A stretch of DNA of 64,000 nucleotides from Arenimonas sp. (GCA_019459145.1 JAIBEK010000065.1:1-64000), one strand, 5' to 3'. Positions 23,061 to 33,818 are shown, counted from the stretch's first letter. The notes: generated by a model not told the origin, from the sequence alone. A program made the numbers and translations.

Positions 23061-24323
23061 ATGACCTCTAAGGAAGCCCGGGCGAATTCGCCGCTCTCCG
23101 TCGCCAGCATCGTCGTCTCGATGACAGCGGTCGCGCTCGGCAACGGGGTAATGTCAGCCTATGTGCCCTTCGTGCTCTCCCGTTCGGACAGCCCCTCCTG
23201 GGCGGCCGGCGGGGCGGTGACGGCGGTCGCCTTCGGCGGACTGCTCGGCTGCGTCGTCGCCGGGCCGCTGATCCGCCGGGTTGGCCATGCGCGGCTCTTC
23301 GCCTCCTCGATGGCGCTCGTCATCCTCGGCGCGCTGCTGATCGCGCTTGGCGTCAACCCGATCCTGTGGATCATCGGCCGCCTGCTCTACGGCGCTGCCG
23401 GCAACACCAATTTCATCATTGCCCAGAGCTGGCTTAACCACGCCGCCTCCAACGCATGGCGCGGCAAGGCCATGTCCTTCTTCTACATGGCCTATGTCAT
23501 CGGGCTCGGTACCGGTGCCTGGGCCTTCGGCCAGATGCCGGCAGAGGGCAATCTCGCGCCGCTCGTCACCATCTTCTTCACCGCGCTCGCCATCCTGCCG
23601 ATCAGCCTCACGCGGCTGCCGACCCCGCCGGCCCCGGCCAATGTCAGCGTCGACATCAGGATGGCCTGGCGCAATTCCCCGGTCGGCTTCATCGGCGTAC
23701 TTGCCGCCGGCGGTCTGTCGATGATGGTGCAGGGTTTCACGCCGATCTACGCCGCCGGCAATCAGGTCTCGCAGGGTGACATCGCCCTCCTGATGTTCGT
23801 CATGCAGCTCGGCATGCTGTTCATCCAGTATCCGCTCGGCGCGCTCTCCGACCGCATGGACCGTCGCATCGTCCTGGTCTTCACCTGCGGCCTGATCGCC
23901 GTCATGGCGGTCGTCGCGCTGTTCGCCTCCTTCACCCATCTGCTGCTGCTGATGATCGTCTTCGCCATCTGGGCCGGCGCGGTCGAGACCGTCTATTCGA
24001 TCGCCAATGCCCATGCCAACGACCGCACCAGGCCTGAGGATTTCGTGCCGCTCGCCTCGACCATGCTGGTCGCCTGGTCGGCCTCGGCGACGCTCGTGCC
24101 GCTGTTCGTCACGCTGGTGACGCCGGGGCTCGGGCCGCAGACCTTCATCTATGCCGCCATGGCGGTCGCCGTCGCCTATGGCGCCTTCGTCGTCGTCCGC
24201 CTGCTCGGCCGCAAGCCGGTGCCGGGCGGTCGGCGCGACGGCTTCGAAATGCTGAGCGCCCAGGTGCCGAACGCCACCGTCATCACCGAGCCGGAAGACG
24301 GACGCCCCGACAGACCCCGCTGA
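23061..24323 (+). CDS. MFS transporter (YcaD/TsgA-like)
   Basis: 420-residue membrane protein with about 12 helices. The first loop has GCVVAGPLIRRVGHARLF at the motif A position, and the centre has GALSDRMDRRIVLVF. TM5 region is NFIIAQSWLNHAASNAWRGKAMSFFYMAY, typical of the YcaD-like branch. ATG 23061 follows AGGA by 8 bases. The last 35 residues are a hydrophilic tail. It is divergent from the XRE-cupin regulator, which may control it; the substrate is unknown. Confidence 0.88.
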   Translation: MTSKEARANSPLSVASIVVSMTAVALGNGVMSAYVPFVLSRSDSPSWAAGGAVTAVAFGGLLGCVVAGPLIRRVGHARLFASSMALVILGALLIALGVNPILWIIGRLLYGAAGNTNFIIAQSWLNHAASNAWRGKAMSFFYMAYVIGLGTGAWAFGQMPAEGNLAPLVTIFFTALAILPISLTRLPTPPAPANVSVDIRMAWRNSPVGFIGVLAAGGLSMMVQGFTPIYAAGNQVSQGDIALLMFVMQLGMLFIQYPLGALSDRMDRRIVLVFTCGLIAVMAVVALFASFTHLLLLMIVFAIWAGAVETVYSIANAHANDRTRPEDFVPLASTMLVAWSASATLVPLFVTLVTPGLGPQTFIYAAMAVAVAYGAFVVVRLLGRKPVPGGRRDGFEMLSAQVPNATVITEPEDGRPDRPR

Positions 24324-24417
24324 CGGGCCTTCAAGCGGACAAAACCCGAAGTCAGGGTGAACAAAACCCTGCTTTTCCGCTTTGCGGGCTCAAGCGCCGC
24401 TGCTATATGCGCAAGCC

Positions 24418-26241
<1,824 letters not shown>

Positions 26242-26243
26242 TC

Positions 26244-26279
26244 CCTTCTCCCCTCGGGGAGAAGGTGGCCCGAAGGGCC
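26244..26279. repeat. dispersed palindromic element behind lepA
   Basis: Two adjacent hairpins: a perfect 10-bp palindrome (CCTTCTCCCC, TC, GGGGAGAAGG, 26244-26265) and GGCCC-GAA-GGGCC (26267-26279), followed by GGATGAGGGG. This is the familiar short intergenic repeat seen in many copies in rhizobial genomes. Here it may also end lepA transcription. Only one copy is seen in this window. Confidence 0.7.
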
Positions 26280-26322
26280 GGATGAGGGGGGCCGTTCCGC
26301 CCGCCCATCGGGAACACTGCGC

Positions 26323-26940
26323 CTAGAGCTTGCCATCCTTTGAAACATAGTCCGCCGCGATCCATGCGAAATCGCGATAGTCGAGGCTATCTGCGTCGAT
26401 GCGCAGGCGGCTGCATATCTCCGGCAGAGCCTCATTGAAGCGCTGGTAGTCGTCTCGAATCGCAGCACCCGACAGGAGCGGCCGGCTGCGAACCGCGCTG
26501 TTGAGAAACGAACGGACCTTGTCGATGAGTATCTCCACCTTGCCTTCGTGAGAATCGATATCCTGACCGGCAATGTCTGAGATAAATTTCTGGTAGCGGT
26601 AGCGCTCGCAGTCGAGAACAAGGCATTTCTTGCGTTTCTGTACAGTGTCGCCGTAGCGCTTCGCACCGAGAAACAGGCCTAGCTCCAGCGGCATGTTGAA
26701 CCGGGGAAGCTTGTTCACGCCGTCCAGTTCCGTACGGGAGATGTCATGAATGCCGAGCGGACATTCCTCGATCAGCGTCTCGATCTTGGCAATCCGGGTT
26801 CCGCCGCCGTCGATCACCTCAAGAGCACAACGCGGCGTGAAACCACATCGATAGACGGCAAATACGATCGCGTGAAAGAATGGGAGATAGGCGCCGTCGA
26901 ACGGGCAATTGATGAAGACCGGCGTTTTGCCGCGAGCCAC
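26323..26940 (-). CDS. TIR / nucleoside-deoxyribosyltransferase-like protein
   Basis: 205 residues from GTG 26940, whose G overlaps the TAG stop of the small upstream gene (TAGTG). The N-terminus GKTPVFINCPFDGAYLPFF is the first strand and loop of a Rossmann-like TIR/deoxyribohydrolase fold. RCALEVIDGGGTRIAKIETL, CPLGIHDISRTELD and FNMPLELGLFLGAKR follow; the Glu in the last is at the position of the nucleotide-hydrolase Glu in that superfamily. GQDIDSHEGKVE leads into a helical C-terminus. Relatives with the INCPFD start are, to my knowledge, accessory genes of scattered distribution. NAD or nucleotide cleavage in defence is an inference. Base composition is less GC-rich than the flanking genes. 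Confidence 0.7.
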   Translation of the reverse strand: MARGKTPVFINCPFDGAYLPFFHAIVFAVYRCGFTPRCALEVIDGGGTRIAKIETLIEECPLGIHDISRTELDGVNKLPRFNMPLELGLFLGAKRYGDTVQKRKKCLVLDCERYRYQKFISDIAGQDIDSHEGKVEILIDKVRSFLNSAVRSRPLLSGAAIRDDYQRFNEALPEICSRLRIDADSLDYRDFAWIAADYVSKDGKL

Positions 26941-27140
26941 TAACCGGCTCGCTTCATCGCTTCTTCGCGGTGAATCTCGCGAATGACCTGATTGAGTTCC
27001 CGCACGGTAAAGCTCTTGGGCTTGAACGGCGGTTTCATGATGGGCGTTCCGTCGGATGCGTAGCCGATCACGCCGCGCCCCTCGGCTGCCTCGCGTTTCA
27101 CCTGCTGAATTTTGGAACCGGCCTTGCTCATGCCCTTCAT
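26940..27140 (-). CDS. small helical partner protein of the TIR-like gene
   Basis: About 66 residues from ATG 27140 (AGGA 11 bases upstream); ATG 27131 is an alternative, and the frame stays open to 27194. It is basic, with QQVKREAAEGRGVIGYASDG and a C-terminal helix KSFTVRELNQVIREIHREE. No family is recognised. Its stop overlaps the start of the TIR-like gene, and it lies 50 bases behind the thioesterase. The size and position suit an antitoxin, inhibitor or sensor for the downstream protein; this is inference from layout only. Confidence 0.6.
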   Translation of the reverse strand: MKGMSKAGSKIQQVKREAAEGRGVIGYASDGTPIMKPPFKPKSFTVRELNQVIREIHREEAMKRAG

Positions 27141-27190
27141 ATTGGCGCAATTCCTGACTTTTGCAAGTGGCACAAGGCTGGCGCCCCCCC

Positions 27191-27682
27191 TCACTCCGCC
27201 CCCGCCTTCACCTTCTCGAAGCGCGCCTCGAATTCCTGCCTCAGCGCCCGGCGCTCTTCCGCCGCGCGCTTGCGTCTGGCCTTGGCCTCGGTATCGACCT
27301 TAAGCGCGGGGACAGCGGTTGGCTTTCCCGCCTCGTCGACGGCGACCATGGTGAAATAGCAGGAATTGGTGTGGCGGCGCTCGCCGCTGCGGATGTCCTC
27401 CGCCTCGACGCGGATGCCGATTTCCATCGAGGTGCGGCCGGCATGGTTGACCGAGGCGAGGAAGGTGACGAGTTCGCCGACATGGATCGGCTGGCGGAAC
27501 ACCACCTGGTCGACCGACAGCGTCACCGCATATTGCTGGGAAAAGCGCGAGGCGCAGGAATAGGCGACGCGGTCGAGCAGGTTGAGCAGCGCGCCGCCAT
27601 GCACCTTGCCGGAGAAGTTCGCCATGTCCGGCGTCATCAGCACGACCATGTCGAGCTGGCTTGGGTCGTGGGCGCGGTCCAT
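27191..27682 (-). CDS. acyl-CoA thioesterase, hotdog fold
   Basis: 163-residue YciA/BFIT-like thioesterase. Features are MTPDMANFSGKVHGGALLNL at the catalytic helix (Asn/Asp region and HGG), VTLSVDQVVFRQPIHVGELV and the strand YFTMVAVDEAGKP. It hydrolyses acyl-CoA in the cytosol; chain preference is not readable. The C-terminal 35 residues are a charged helix. The start is ATG 27682. Confidence 0.9.
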   Translation of the reverse strand: MDRAHDPSQLDMVVLMTPDMANFSGKVHGGALLNLLDRVAYSCASRFSQQYAVTLSVDQVVFRQPIHVGELVTFLASVNHAGRTSMEIGIRVEAEDIRSGERRHTNSCYFTMVAVDEAGKPTAVPALKVDTEAKARRKRAAEERRALRQEFEARFEKVKAGAE

Positions 27683-28283
27683 GCGGTGTCCTTTCCGGCT
27701 CGGCGTCTGGTCGGTCGCAGTCTAGGGGCCCGGTTCGGCGGTGAAAAGGGGTTTGACGCAGGGCGAAGCCTTCATCAGGTCGCGCCAGACGGGGAAGCCT
27801 CTCCGCTTTTTCTCAAGGAAATCAACAGGCGCGTGACAATTTCATCCCCGCCGTTTTCGCCCCGCCTAGAATAGCTCCGTTCCGCCATCGGATGCATCGG
27901 GTCATGCGAACCCGGCGAGGCGGGGCCGGTGCCGTGGATGGGAGCGATCGCAGGCTTTCCGTCTTCGGGGCAGGATCAGGGACACCCCTCGCTGAAAAAG
28001 CGACGTGCCTGTGCGGCACCCAAGCGGGCATCAAACCGCCCCGTCAAAACCGGCGGCGCCCGTGCAGAGGAGTCGGATTTCCGTGCCAAAAATCACCGAA
28101 CGGGGCGCCGCAGGGTGCCATTCATTTCTAACTTACGAGGCATCTTGCAGCGCCCCATCCGAACCGATCCGGCCAAGGGCCGAGATGACGCAGAATGATC
28201 CTTGATTCAGGGGGCGGGAAACCGCCCGCTTGAACGCGAAACCGCGTCCGCCAGGGCGGCGCACGCCTTGGCGGGAGAACCTC
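27683..28283. other. 601-base intergenic region with hairpin cluster
   Basis: No convincing protein gene on either strand; the short open frames here lack ribosome binding sites and family resemblance. I looked for tmRNA, RNase P, SRP and cobalamin or SAM-II riboswitch signatures and saw none. At its right end, 28210-28270, lie four consecutive small stem-loops: GGGCGG-GAAA-CCGCCC, ACGCG-AAAC-CGCGT, CCGC-CAGG-GCGG and CGCC-TT-GGCG. They lie directly past the DoxX stop, so they are either a structured 3' end or a separate small RNA. Confidence 0.5.
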
Positions 28284-28730
28284 TCAAAACGTCTTCTTCA
28301 GCCGGGCGTCGAGCGAATGGCGGTTGCCGCCACGGATGGCGAAGAACAGGAAGATCGCCGTCCACAGGATCGACTTTTCCGCCCCGCCGAGACCCTCCGC
28401 CTTGACGATGCCGTGGAAATAGACGGTGACGAGGAGGACGATCGCCGCGGCGAAGGCGGCCGGGCGGGTGAACAGGCCGATCGCCACCAGGATGCCGCCG
28501 AAGAATTCGGTTGCGGCAAGAAGCGGCGACCAGAAGACGCCGGGATAGAAGCCGAGGCTCTCGACCATGCCCACCGCACCGAACGGGTTGACGATCTTGC
28601 TATAGCCGTGGGTGACCAGGAGAAGGCCGGCCACCACCCTCAGGAGCGTTTCGACGGCCTCGTGGCCGCCGGCATAGAGCGGGGCAACCTGCGGCACGAT
28701 CAGGCGGTTGCGGTCGAGCGGTTGGGACAT
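28284..28730 (-). CDS. DoxX family membrane protein
   Basis: 148 residues with four predicted TM helices, fitting DoxX: LLRVVAGLLLVTHGYSKI in TM1, FWSPLLAATEFFGGILVAIGL in TM2, then AFAAAIVLLVTVYF and ILWTAIFLFFAIRGG. DoxX proteins are small integral membrane proteins linked to redox or quinone functions; the exact role is unsettled. The start is ATG 28730 (MSQPLDRNRL). It is divergent from the SelW-like gene. Confidence 0.88.
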   Translation of the reverse strand: MSQPLDRNRLIVPQVAPLYAGGHEAVETLLRVVAGLLLVTHGYSKIVNPFGAVGMVESLGFYPGVFWSPLLAATEFFGGILVAIGLFTRPAAFAAAIVLLVTVYFHGIVKAEGLGGAEKSILWTAIFLFFAIRGGNRHSLDARLKKTF

Positions 28731-28851
28731 GCTATAACTCCGTGTCTCGATTTTTCCGCAGTCATGGACGCAAGCGCGAAATCCCTCAAGTGCAGCGCAA
28801 TAAAAACATGATCAACGAGTTGACTTTATCGTGAAGGGGAGAGCTGAACCC

Positions 28852-29157
28852 ATGAACCCGAAGCCACGGATCACCATTCTCTACTGCACCCAGTGCAACT
28901 GGCTGCTGCGCGCCGGCTGGATGGCGCAGGAACTGCTGCAGACCTTCGGCGACGCGCTTGGCGAAGTGGCGCTTATTCCCGGCACCGGCGGCAGTTTCGA
29001 GATCCGCATCGACGGGGCGCTGATCTGGGAGCGCAAGCGCGACGGCGGCTTTCCGGGGCCGAAGGACCTGAAGCAGAGGGTGCGCGATGTGATCGAGCCG
29101 GGGCGCGACCTCGGCCATGTCGACCGACTGAAGGGCGAAGGGCATACCGGGGACTGA
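28852..29157 (+). CDS. SelT/SelW/SelH-like protein, Cys form
   Basis: 101-residue thioredoxin-fold protein of the Rdx family. The redox motif is in ILYCTQCNWLLRAGWMAQE, with CxxC where selenoproteins have CxxU. GTGGSFEIRIDGALIWERK and GGFPGPKDLKQRVRD complete the family pattern. ATG 28852 follows AGGGGAGAGC; a GTG at 28831 is possible. A role in thiol redox balance is assumed from the family. It is divergent from the DoxX gene, sharing a 121-base spacer. Confidence 0.9.
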   Translation: MNPKPRITILYCTQCNWLLRAGWMAQELLQTFGDALGEVALIPGTGGSFEIRIDGALIWERKRDGGFPGPKDLKQRVRDVIEPGRDLGHVDRLKGEGHTGD

Positions 29158-29166
29158 AACGGAAAA

Positions 29167-29188
29167 GGGCGGGGATTGCTCCCCGCCC
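29167..29188 (-). terminator. rho-independent terminator of the BA14K gene
   Basis: 9-bp stem (GGGCGGGGA / TCCCCGCCC) with a TTGC loop. On the minus strand it is followed by TTTTCCGTTTC. The plus side has no T-run, so it serves the minus-strand gene ending at 29217, though it could also slow plus-strand readthrough. Confidence 0.8.
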
Positions 29189-29216
29189 GATGCTCGAAGA
29201 TCGACGGTCGGCTCGC

Positions 29217-29693
29217 TCAATAATAGGGCGAGCGGCAGACCTTGAAATAACCGCTGGTCGACAGGAAGCGGTTGGTCTGCGGATTATACGAACGGTAGCG
29301 ATTGAGGCACCATTCGACATGCCGGCTCCAGTTGCGCCCGCCATAGACCGGCGGCGGCGGCGGCGGTGGCCGGCGGTAGATCGGCGGCGGTGGCGGTGGC
29401 GGGCGACGATAGCCGTCATCCCAGCCATACGGCGGCGGGGGCGGACGGCGATAGATCGGCGGTGGTGGCGGTGGCGGACGGCGGTAACCGTCATCCCAGC
29501 CCGGCGGCGGGCGGCGGCGGCGCGTGTCGTAGCAGCCGTAGCGGTCGCAGACGACCTCGACGTTCACCACATCCGAAGACCCCGAGGCCGGCCGTGCGGA
29601 CGGCGAAAGGCCGGATGCCGCCTGGGCCGGGACGGCGAAAAGGCCGGCCAGGCCGAGCAGCGAGCCGAGCAGCATATGGGCCAGTTTGTTCAT
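29217..29693 (-). CDS. BA14K family protein with proline-rich repeats
   Basis: 158 residues from ATG 29693. Signal peptide (about 1-26, MNKLAHMLLGSLLGLAGLFA). A short Cys segment (VVCDRYGCYD) is followed by a long Pro/Arg/Tyr region made of a duplicated 25-residue unit (GWDDGYRR, seven Pro, IYRR, five Pro). The BA14K motif ends the protein: WCLNRYRSYNPQTNRFLS and GYFKVC. BA14K was named after an immunoreactive, lectin-like Brucella protein. The frame extends upstream to 29855, but that lacks a signal peptide at its start. Confidence 0.85.
   Translation of the reverse strand: MNKLAHMLLGSLLGLAGLFAVPAQAASGLSPSARPASGSSDVVNVEVVCDRYGCYDTRRRRPPPGWDDGYRRPPPPPPPIYRRPPPPPYGWDDGYRRPPPPPPPIYRRPPPPPPPVYGGRNWSRHVEWCLNRYRSYNPQTNRFLSTSGYFKVCRSPYY
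29351..29500 (-). repeat. 75-bp tandem duplication inside the BA14K gene
   Basis: The marker TCATCCCAGC occurs at 29416-29425 and 29491-29500, exactly 75 bases (25 codons) apart, with similar GGCGG-rich sequence between. It encodes two copies of the proline-rich unit. Confidence 0.8.
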
Positions 29694-30023
29694 GGCGCTC
29701 CTCCAGTAAACGGGGCATTCGGCCTTGGCGGTGGACCATCCCCCGTCTTCGCCCAATGTCCGGCGATCTCGCCTTCGCCGGGCAAACGGCTGGCAAGCCG
29801 GTATCCGGACGAGGCGAAACAGACAAGATTTCCCGAGCGATGATGGCTTTTCCAAGACCCCGCGTAAAGCGTCCCGAACCGCTCGCCTGCCGGAATGTCA
29901 AAAAAAATTCGACACTGAATTCCGCATCCCCAAGCCTTTCCGGGCAATCCTTCGGCAATTGACACGAAAACTTCAAAAAGCCGGTTGACAGCCGTTTCCC
30001 CGCCCCTTACATGGCTCCTCGTC
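29694..30023. other. 330-base gap with the tRNA-Leu promoter
   Basis: No gene seen. TTGACA at 29985-29990, 17 bases, then TACATG at 30008-30013 gives a sigma-70-type promoter whose start point would fall close to the tRNA-Leu 5' end at 30024. A second TTGACA lies at 29959. The left part presumably holds the BA14K promoter. Confidence 0.5.
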
Positions 30024-30110
30024 GCCCAGATGGCGGAATTGGTAGACGCGCCAGCTTCAGGTGCTGGTACTCGAAAGGGTGTGGAGGTTCGAGTCCTCTT
30101 CTGGGCACCA
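30024..30110 (+). tRNA. tRNA-Leu (anticodon CAG)
   Basis: 87 bases including encoded CCA. Acceptor stem GCCCAGA / TCTGGGC; anticodon arm CCAGC-TTCAGGT-GCTGG giving anticodon CAG; long variable arm of a class II tRNA; T-arm GGAGGTTCGAGTCCTC. It reads CUG codons, the main Leu codon in this GC-rich genome. Confidence 0.97.
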
Positions 30111-30152
30111 AATTCCCGTTTCAGACCGTGCCTAACGGTCCGGAAACAAAAC

Positions 30153-30180
30153 AAAAAAGCCCGGTTCGCCGGGCTTTTTT
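30153..30180. terminator. bidirectional rho-independent terminator
   Basis: Perfect palindrome: six A, GCCCGG, loop TTCG, CCGGGC, six T. The UUCG loop and T-runs on both strands let it end tRNA-Leu on the plus strand and the small exported-protein gene (stop at 30226) on the minus strand. Confidence 0.93.
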
Positions 30181-30225
30181 GTTGCCAAGAATTCAACGGT
30201 GGACGGGGCGGCTCGAAGGGTCCGG

Positions 30226-30576
30226 TCAGCGGTCGATGATGCGGGGATTGACGCCGGGATACCAGCCGCCGGATGGATTGGGCGGCTCGGTGCTCTCGTA
30301 GACCACGCCGTCGCGGGTGCAGCGATAGACGCGAACTGGTACGCCGTCGCCGAAGAAGCGAACCCCGTAGCGCTGCCTCACCTGCCGGAGTTCCGTCTCG
30401 CATCGATAGCCCGTGCCGAACAGATCGCCGGACTGCGGCTTTACCCCGGGCAAGTCGCGAAACGCCTGGGGGGCGGTACCGGGTGGCGGCGCGGTGCCGG
30501 CGGCGCGGGCCACGGGGACGGCGGCGGGGACGGCGGCGAGCCACAAGACGGACAGGGCCAGCAAACCCCGGCGCAT
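30226..30576 (-). CDS. small exported protein of unknown function
   Basis: 116 residues from ATG 30576, chosen because it gives a clean signal peptide MRRGLLALSVLWLAAVPAAV. The mature part has a Pro/Ala stretch, then GDLFGTGYRCETELRQV and VRVYRCTRDGVVYE with two Cys, ending PGVNPRIIDR. The frame remains open to 30771; the extra 65 codons are basic and include a Gln/Ala/Thr repeat made from a GGGCTT-like hexamer. A start at ATG 30723 (AGGG ribosome binding site) is possible and would turn the signal into an internal anchor. No family recognised. Confidence 0.55.
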   Translation of the reverse strand: MRRGLLALSVLWLAAVPAAVPVARAAGTAPPPGTAPQAFRDLPGVKPQSGDLFGTGYRCETELRQVRQRYGVRFFGDGVPVRVYRCTRDGVVYESTEPPNPSGGWYPGVNPRIIDR

Positions 30577-30869
30577 CGTCCGCACTTCGGCCTGTGCCTT
30601 GATCTGGGCCTGCGTCTGGGCTTGGGCTTGGGCTTGGGTCTGCGACCGGGTCCGGCTCTGCGCCAGGCTCCGAAGCCGGCGGATTGCCCGGCCCGACCGC
30701 CGCATCATCGAGAATATGGTCATAGCACCCTGCCGCATCCGCTTCATTCCCGTCGCCATATAGGGTTTCACGGCGCCTGGCCCAAGACCCGCCGTCCACG
30801 GCCCCCTGACGTCCCGTGGACCGCCTCACTATTGCCGGCCATGGGCCGGCTCGGCTGCCCAGGCCTTGC

Positions 30870-31724
30870 TCAGGCGACCGGCCGGCGATAGCCGGTCGGC
30901 ATTTCGTAGAGCCAGCCGATGCGCTTCACCGCCGCCTCGAAATCCTCGAGCGCCACGGTCATGGTATGACCATTGGCATGCAGCAGGGTCTTGTCGTCGG
31001 TCATGATGCCGGCATGGCCCTTCCAGAAGACCAGATCACCACGCCGCAGATCCTCGCGGGCGATGACCGCACCAAGACCTGAAGCCTGCATGTCGGAATC
31101 GCGCGGTGCGGTCCGCCCCGTCATCTGCAGCGCCAACTGGACCAGGCCCGAACAATCGATGCCGAAGCCGGAACGACCGCCCCAGAGATAGGGCGTTTCA
31201 AGGAAGCGGGCGGCGATCGCCACATAGTCGTCGGTTGCGTAAGCGCCGAGCGGCAGGCAGTGGCCGGCGACCACGGCGCGGCCGTCGGACAAAAGCAGGT
31301 AACGGGTGCCACGCGTCTCGGCCTCTCCGGTGACCGCGATGCGGCTGCCCATGGAGAGTGCGATCGAGACGGGAAAGCGCAGGTCCGGCCCCGGATAGAC
31401 GAAGGTGCGCGGCACGATCACGTGATGGGTCGGCTTTTCGGCGATGCCGGTGAGCGCGCTCTCCGGCAGGTAGCCGACATAGCCGTCGGTCTTCGCCTGC
31501 ACCCAGGCCCAGCCGTCGGCGCGATCAAAAACGGTGACGTCCTCGCCGAACAGAAGCTCGGTATCGATGCCGTTTGCGACGCCGGTCCGCGGGCGAAGGC
31601 CGGCGACCGGAACGGCAAGGCGGGCGGGCGTGCCGGCGGCGAAACGGGCGGCGGTTACCTGTCCGTGCAGCGCCGTGTCGGCCAGGTCGTCGCGATAGGC
31701 ATGCAGTCTGCGGTCCAGGGCCAT
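30870..31724 (-). CDS. NlpC/P60 family cell-wall peptidase with SH3 domains
   Basis: 284 residues without a signal peptide. Two SH3b-like stretches (about 45-95 with DGWAWVQAKTDGYVGYLPE, and about 100-155) are followed by the NlpC/P60 peptidase (about 165-275). The catalytic Cys is 191 in GIDCSGLVQLAL, and His lies in WKGHAGIM and LLHANGH. It cleaves D-Glu-diaminopimelate-type links in muropeptides. The layout matches the dipeptidyl-peptidase VI-like protein that follows M17 aminopeptidase genes in rhizobia; here a MarR-like gene sits between them on the same strand. Confidence 0.9.
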   Translation of the reverse strand: MALDRRLHAYRDDLADTALHGQVTAARFAAGTPARLAVPVAGLRPRTGVANGIDTELLFGEDVTVFDRADGWAWVQAKTDGYVGYLPESALTGIAEKPTHHVIVPRTFVYPGPDLRFPVSIALSMGSRIAVTGEAETRGTRYLLLSDGRAVVAGHCLPLGAYATDDYVAIAARFLETPYLWGGRSGFGIDCSGLVQLALQMTGRTAPRDSDMQASGLGAVIAREDLRRGDLVFWKGHAGIMTDDKTLLHANGHTMTVALEDFEAAVKRIGWLYEMPTGYRRPVA

Positions 31725-31833
31725 GTCACTCTCTCAAAAACTGTTCCGTCAAAACGTGAAGCGTTCTTGGCACCGGAACTGCGTCGAAACAAAACGCCAG
31801 GGCATGTGGCCGTCCGAGGACGGCGGGCTTGCC

Positions 31834-32184
31834 CTAGTAGCCCAGTCGGCGGCCCTGATCGATGATCAGGTCGCCCAGTTTCTCGAGGAAAAGCGCGCCG
31901 CCCACGGTGCGCTTGACGATGACGCTGCGCCGGTCACGCTCGTCGCGCACCCGGTCGACCAGCCCCATCTCTCCCATGGTGTCGAGCGCCCGGGTGATCA
32001 CCGGCTTGGTGACGCCGAGCGTGGCGGCCAGACCGCGCACGGTGTGCGGCGGCGGCACCAGATAGATCTGCAGGAGGATCGCCATCTGCCTGAGCGTCAG
32101 GTCGCGCTTGTCCTCCTGCACCTGTTGCAGGCTCACCTGGTGCCACAGGCCCAAAGCCTGGCTGGCGGTCAGTTCAACACTCAT
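31834..32184 (-). CDS. MarR family winged-helix regulator
   Basis: 116 residues from ATG 32184 (MSVELTASQALGLWHQ). The winged helix-turn-helix spans about 28-90: LTLRQMAILLQIYL, VRGLAATLGVTKPVITRAL, and the wing DERDRRSVIVKRT. It is shorter than typical MarR proteins because the N-terminal dimerisation helix is brief. It lies between the M17 peptidase and NlpC genes on the same strand (95 and 109 bases away). Its targets are unknown. Confidence 0.85.
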   Translation of the reverse strand: MSVELTASQALGLWHQVSLQQVQEDKRDLTLRQMAILLQIYLVPPPHTVRGLAATLGVTKPVITRALDTMGEMGLVDRVRDERDRRSVIVKRTVGGALFLEKLGDLIIDQGRRLGY

Positions 32185-32279
32185 CAACCGATCCGGAACG
32201 TCGTTGTCGCCTCTCCTTTTCCGGCAATCGGCGTGGCTTTGCAAGCGCGGCGGACCGGAGCCCGCCGCATGCGACCCGA

Positions 32280-33671
<1,392 letters not shown>

Positions 33672-33710
33672 GGCTTGCCTTCTGGGGAGAATCACTGCGG
33701 ATCGGGGCTA

Positions 33711-33732
33711 TTAACACTCCGTTAGGGTTAAC
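33711..33732 (+). promoter_or_regulatory. CtrA-like sites upstream of tadD
   Basis: TTAA at 33711, seven bases, then TTAG at 33722: a one-mismatch CtrA site. It is followed at once by GGTTAAC (33726-33732), a second half-site. It lies 87-108 bases before the tadD ATG and between divergent genes. Inferred from motif only. Confidence 0.4.
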
Positions 33733-33818
33733 AGATTATTGCTTGAGTGGAGGTTGCGCCGCCTTCGTCCGCGCGGATGAACATGCGGCGCCGGCAAACC
33801 GATCCAGGAACAGGCGAC

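Noticed and set aside
27892-28205. Short overlapping plus-strand frames in the same gap
   Set aside because: No ribosome binding sites, no recognisable residues and strong overlap in all frames, as expected by chance in GC-rich DNA.
27683-28283. tmRNA, RNase P RNA, SRP RNA or riboswitch in the gap
   Set aside because: None of the conserved cores looked for (tmRNA acceptor/tag region, RNase P P4 core, cobalamin and SAM-II consensus) is visible.
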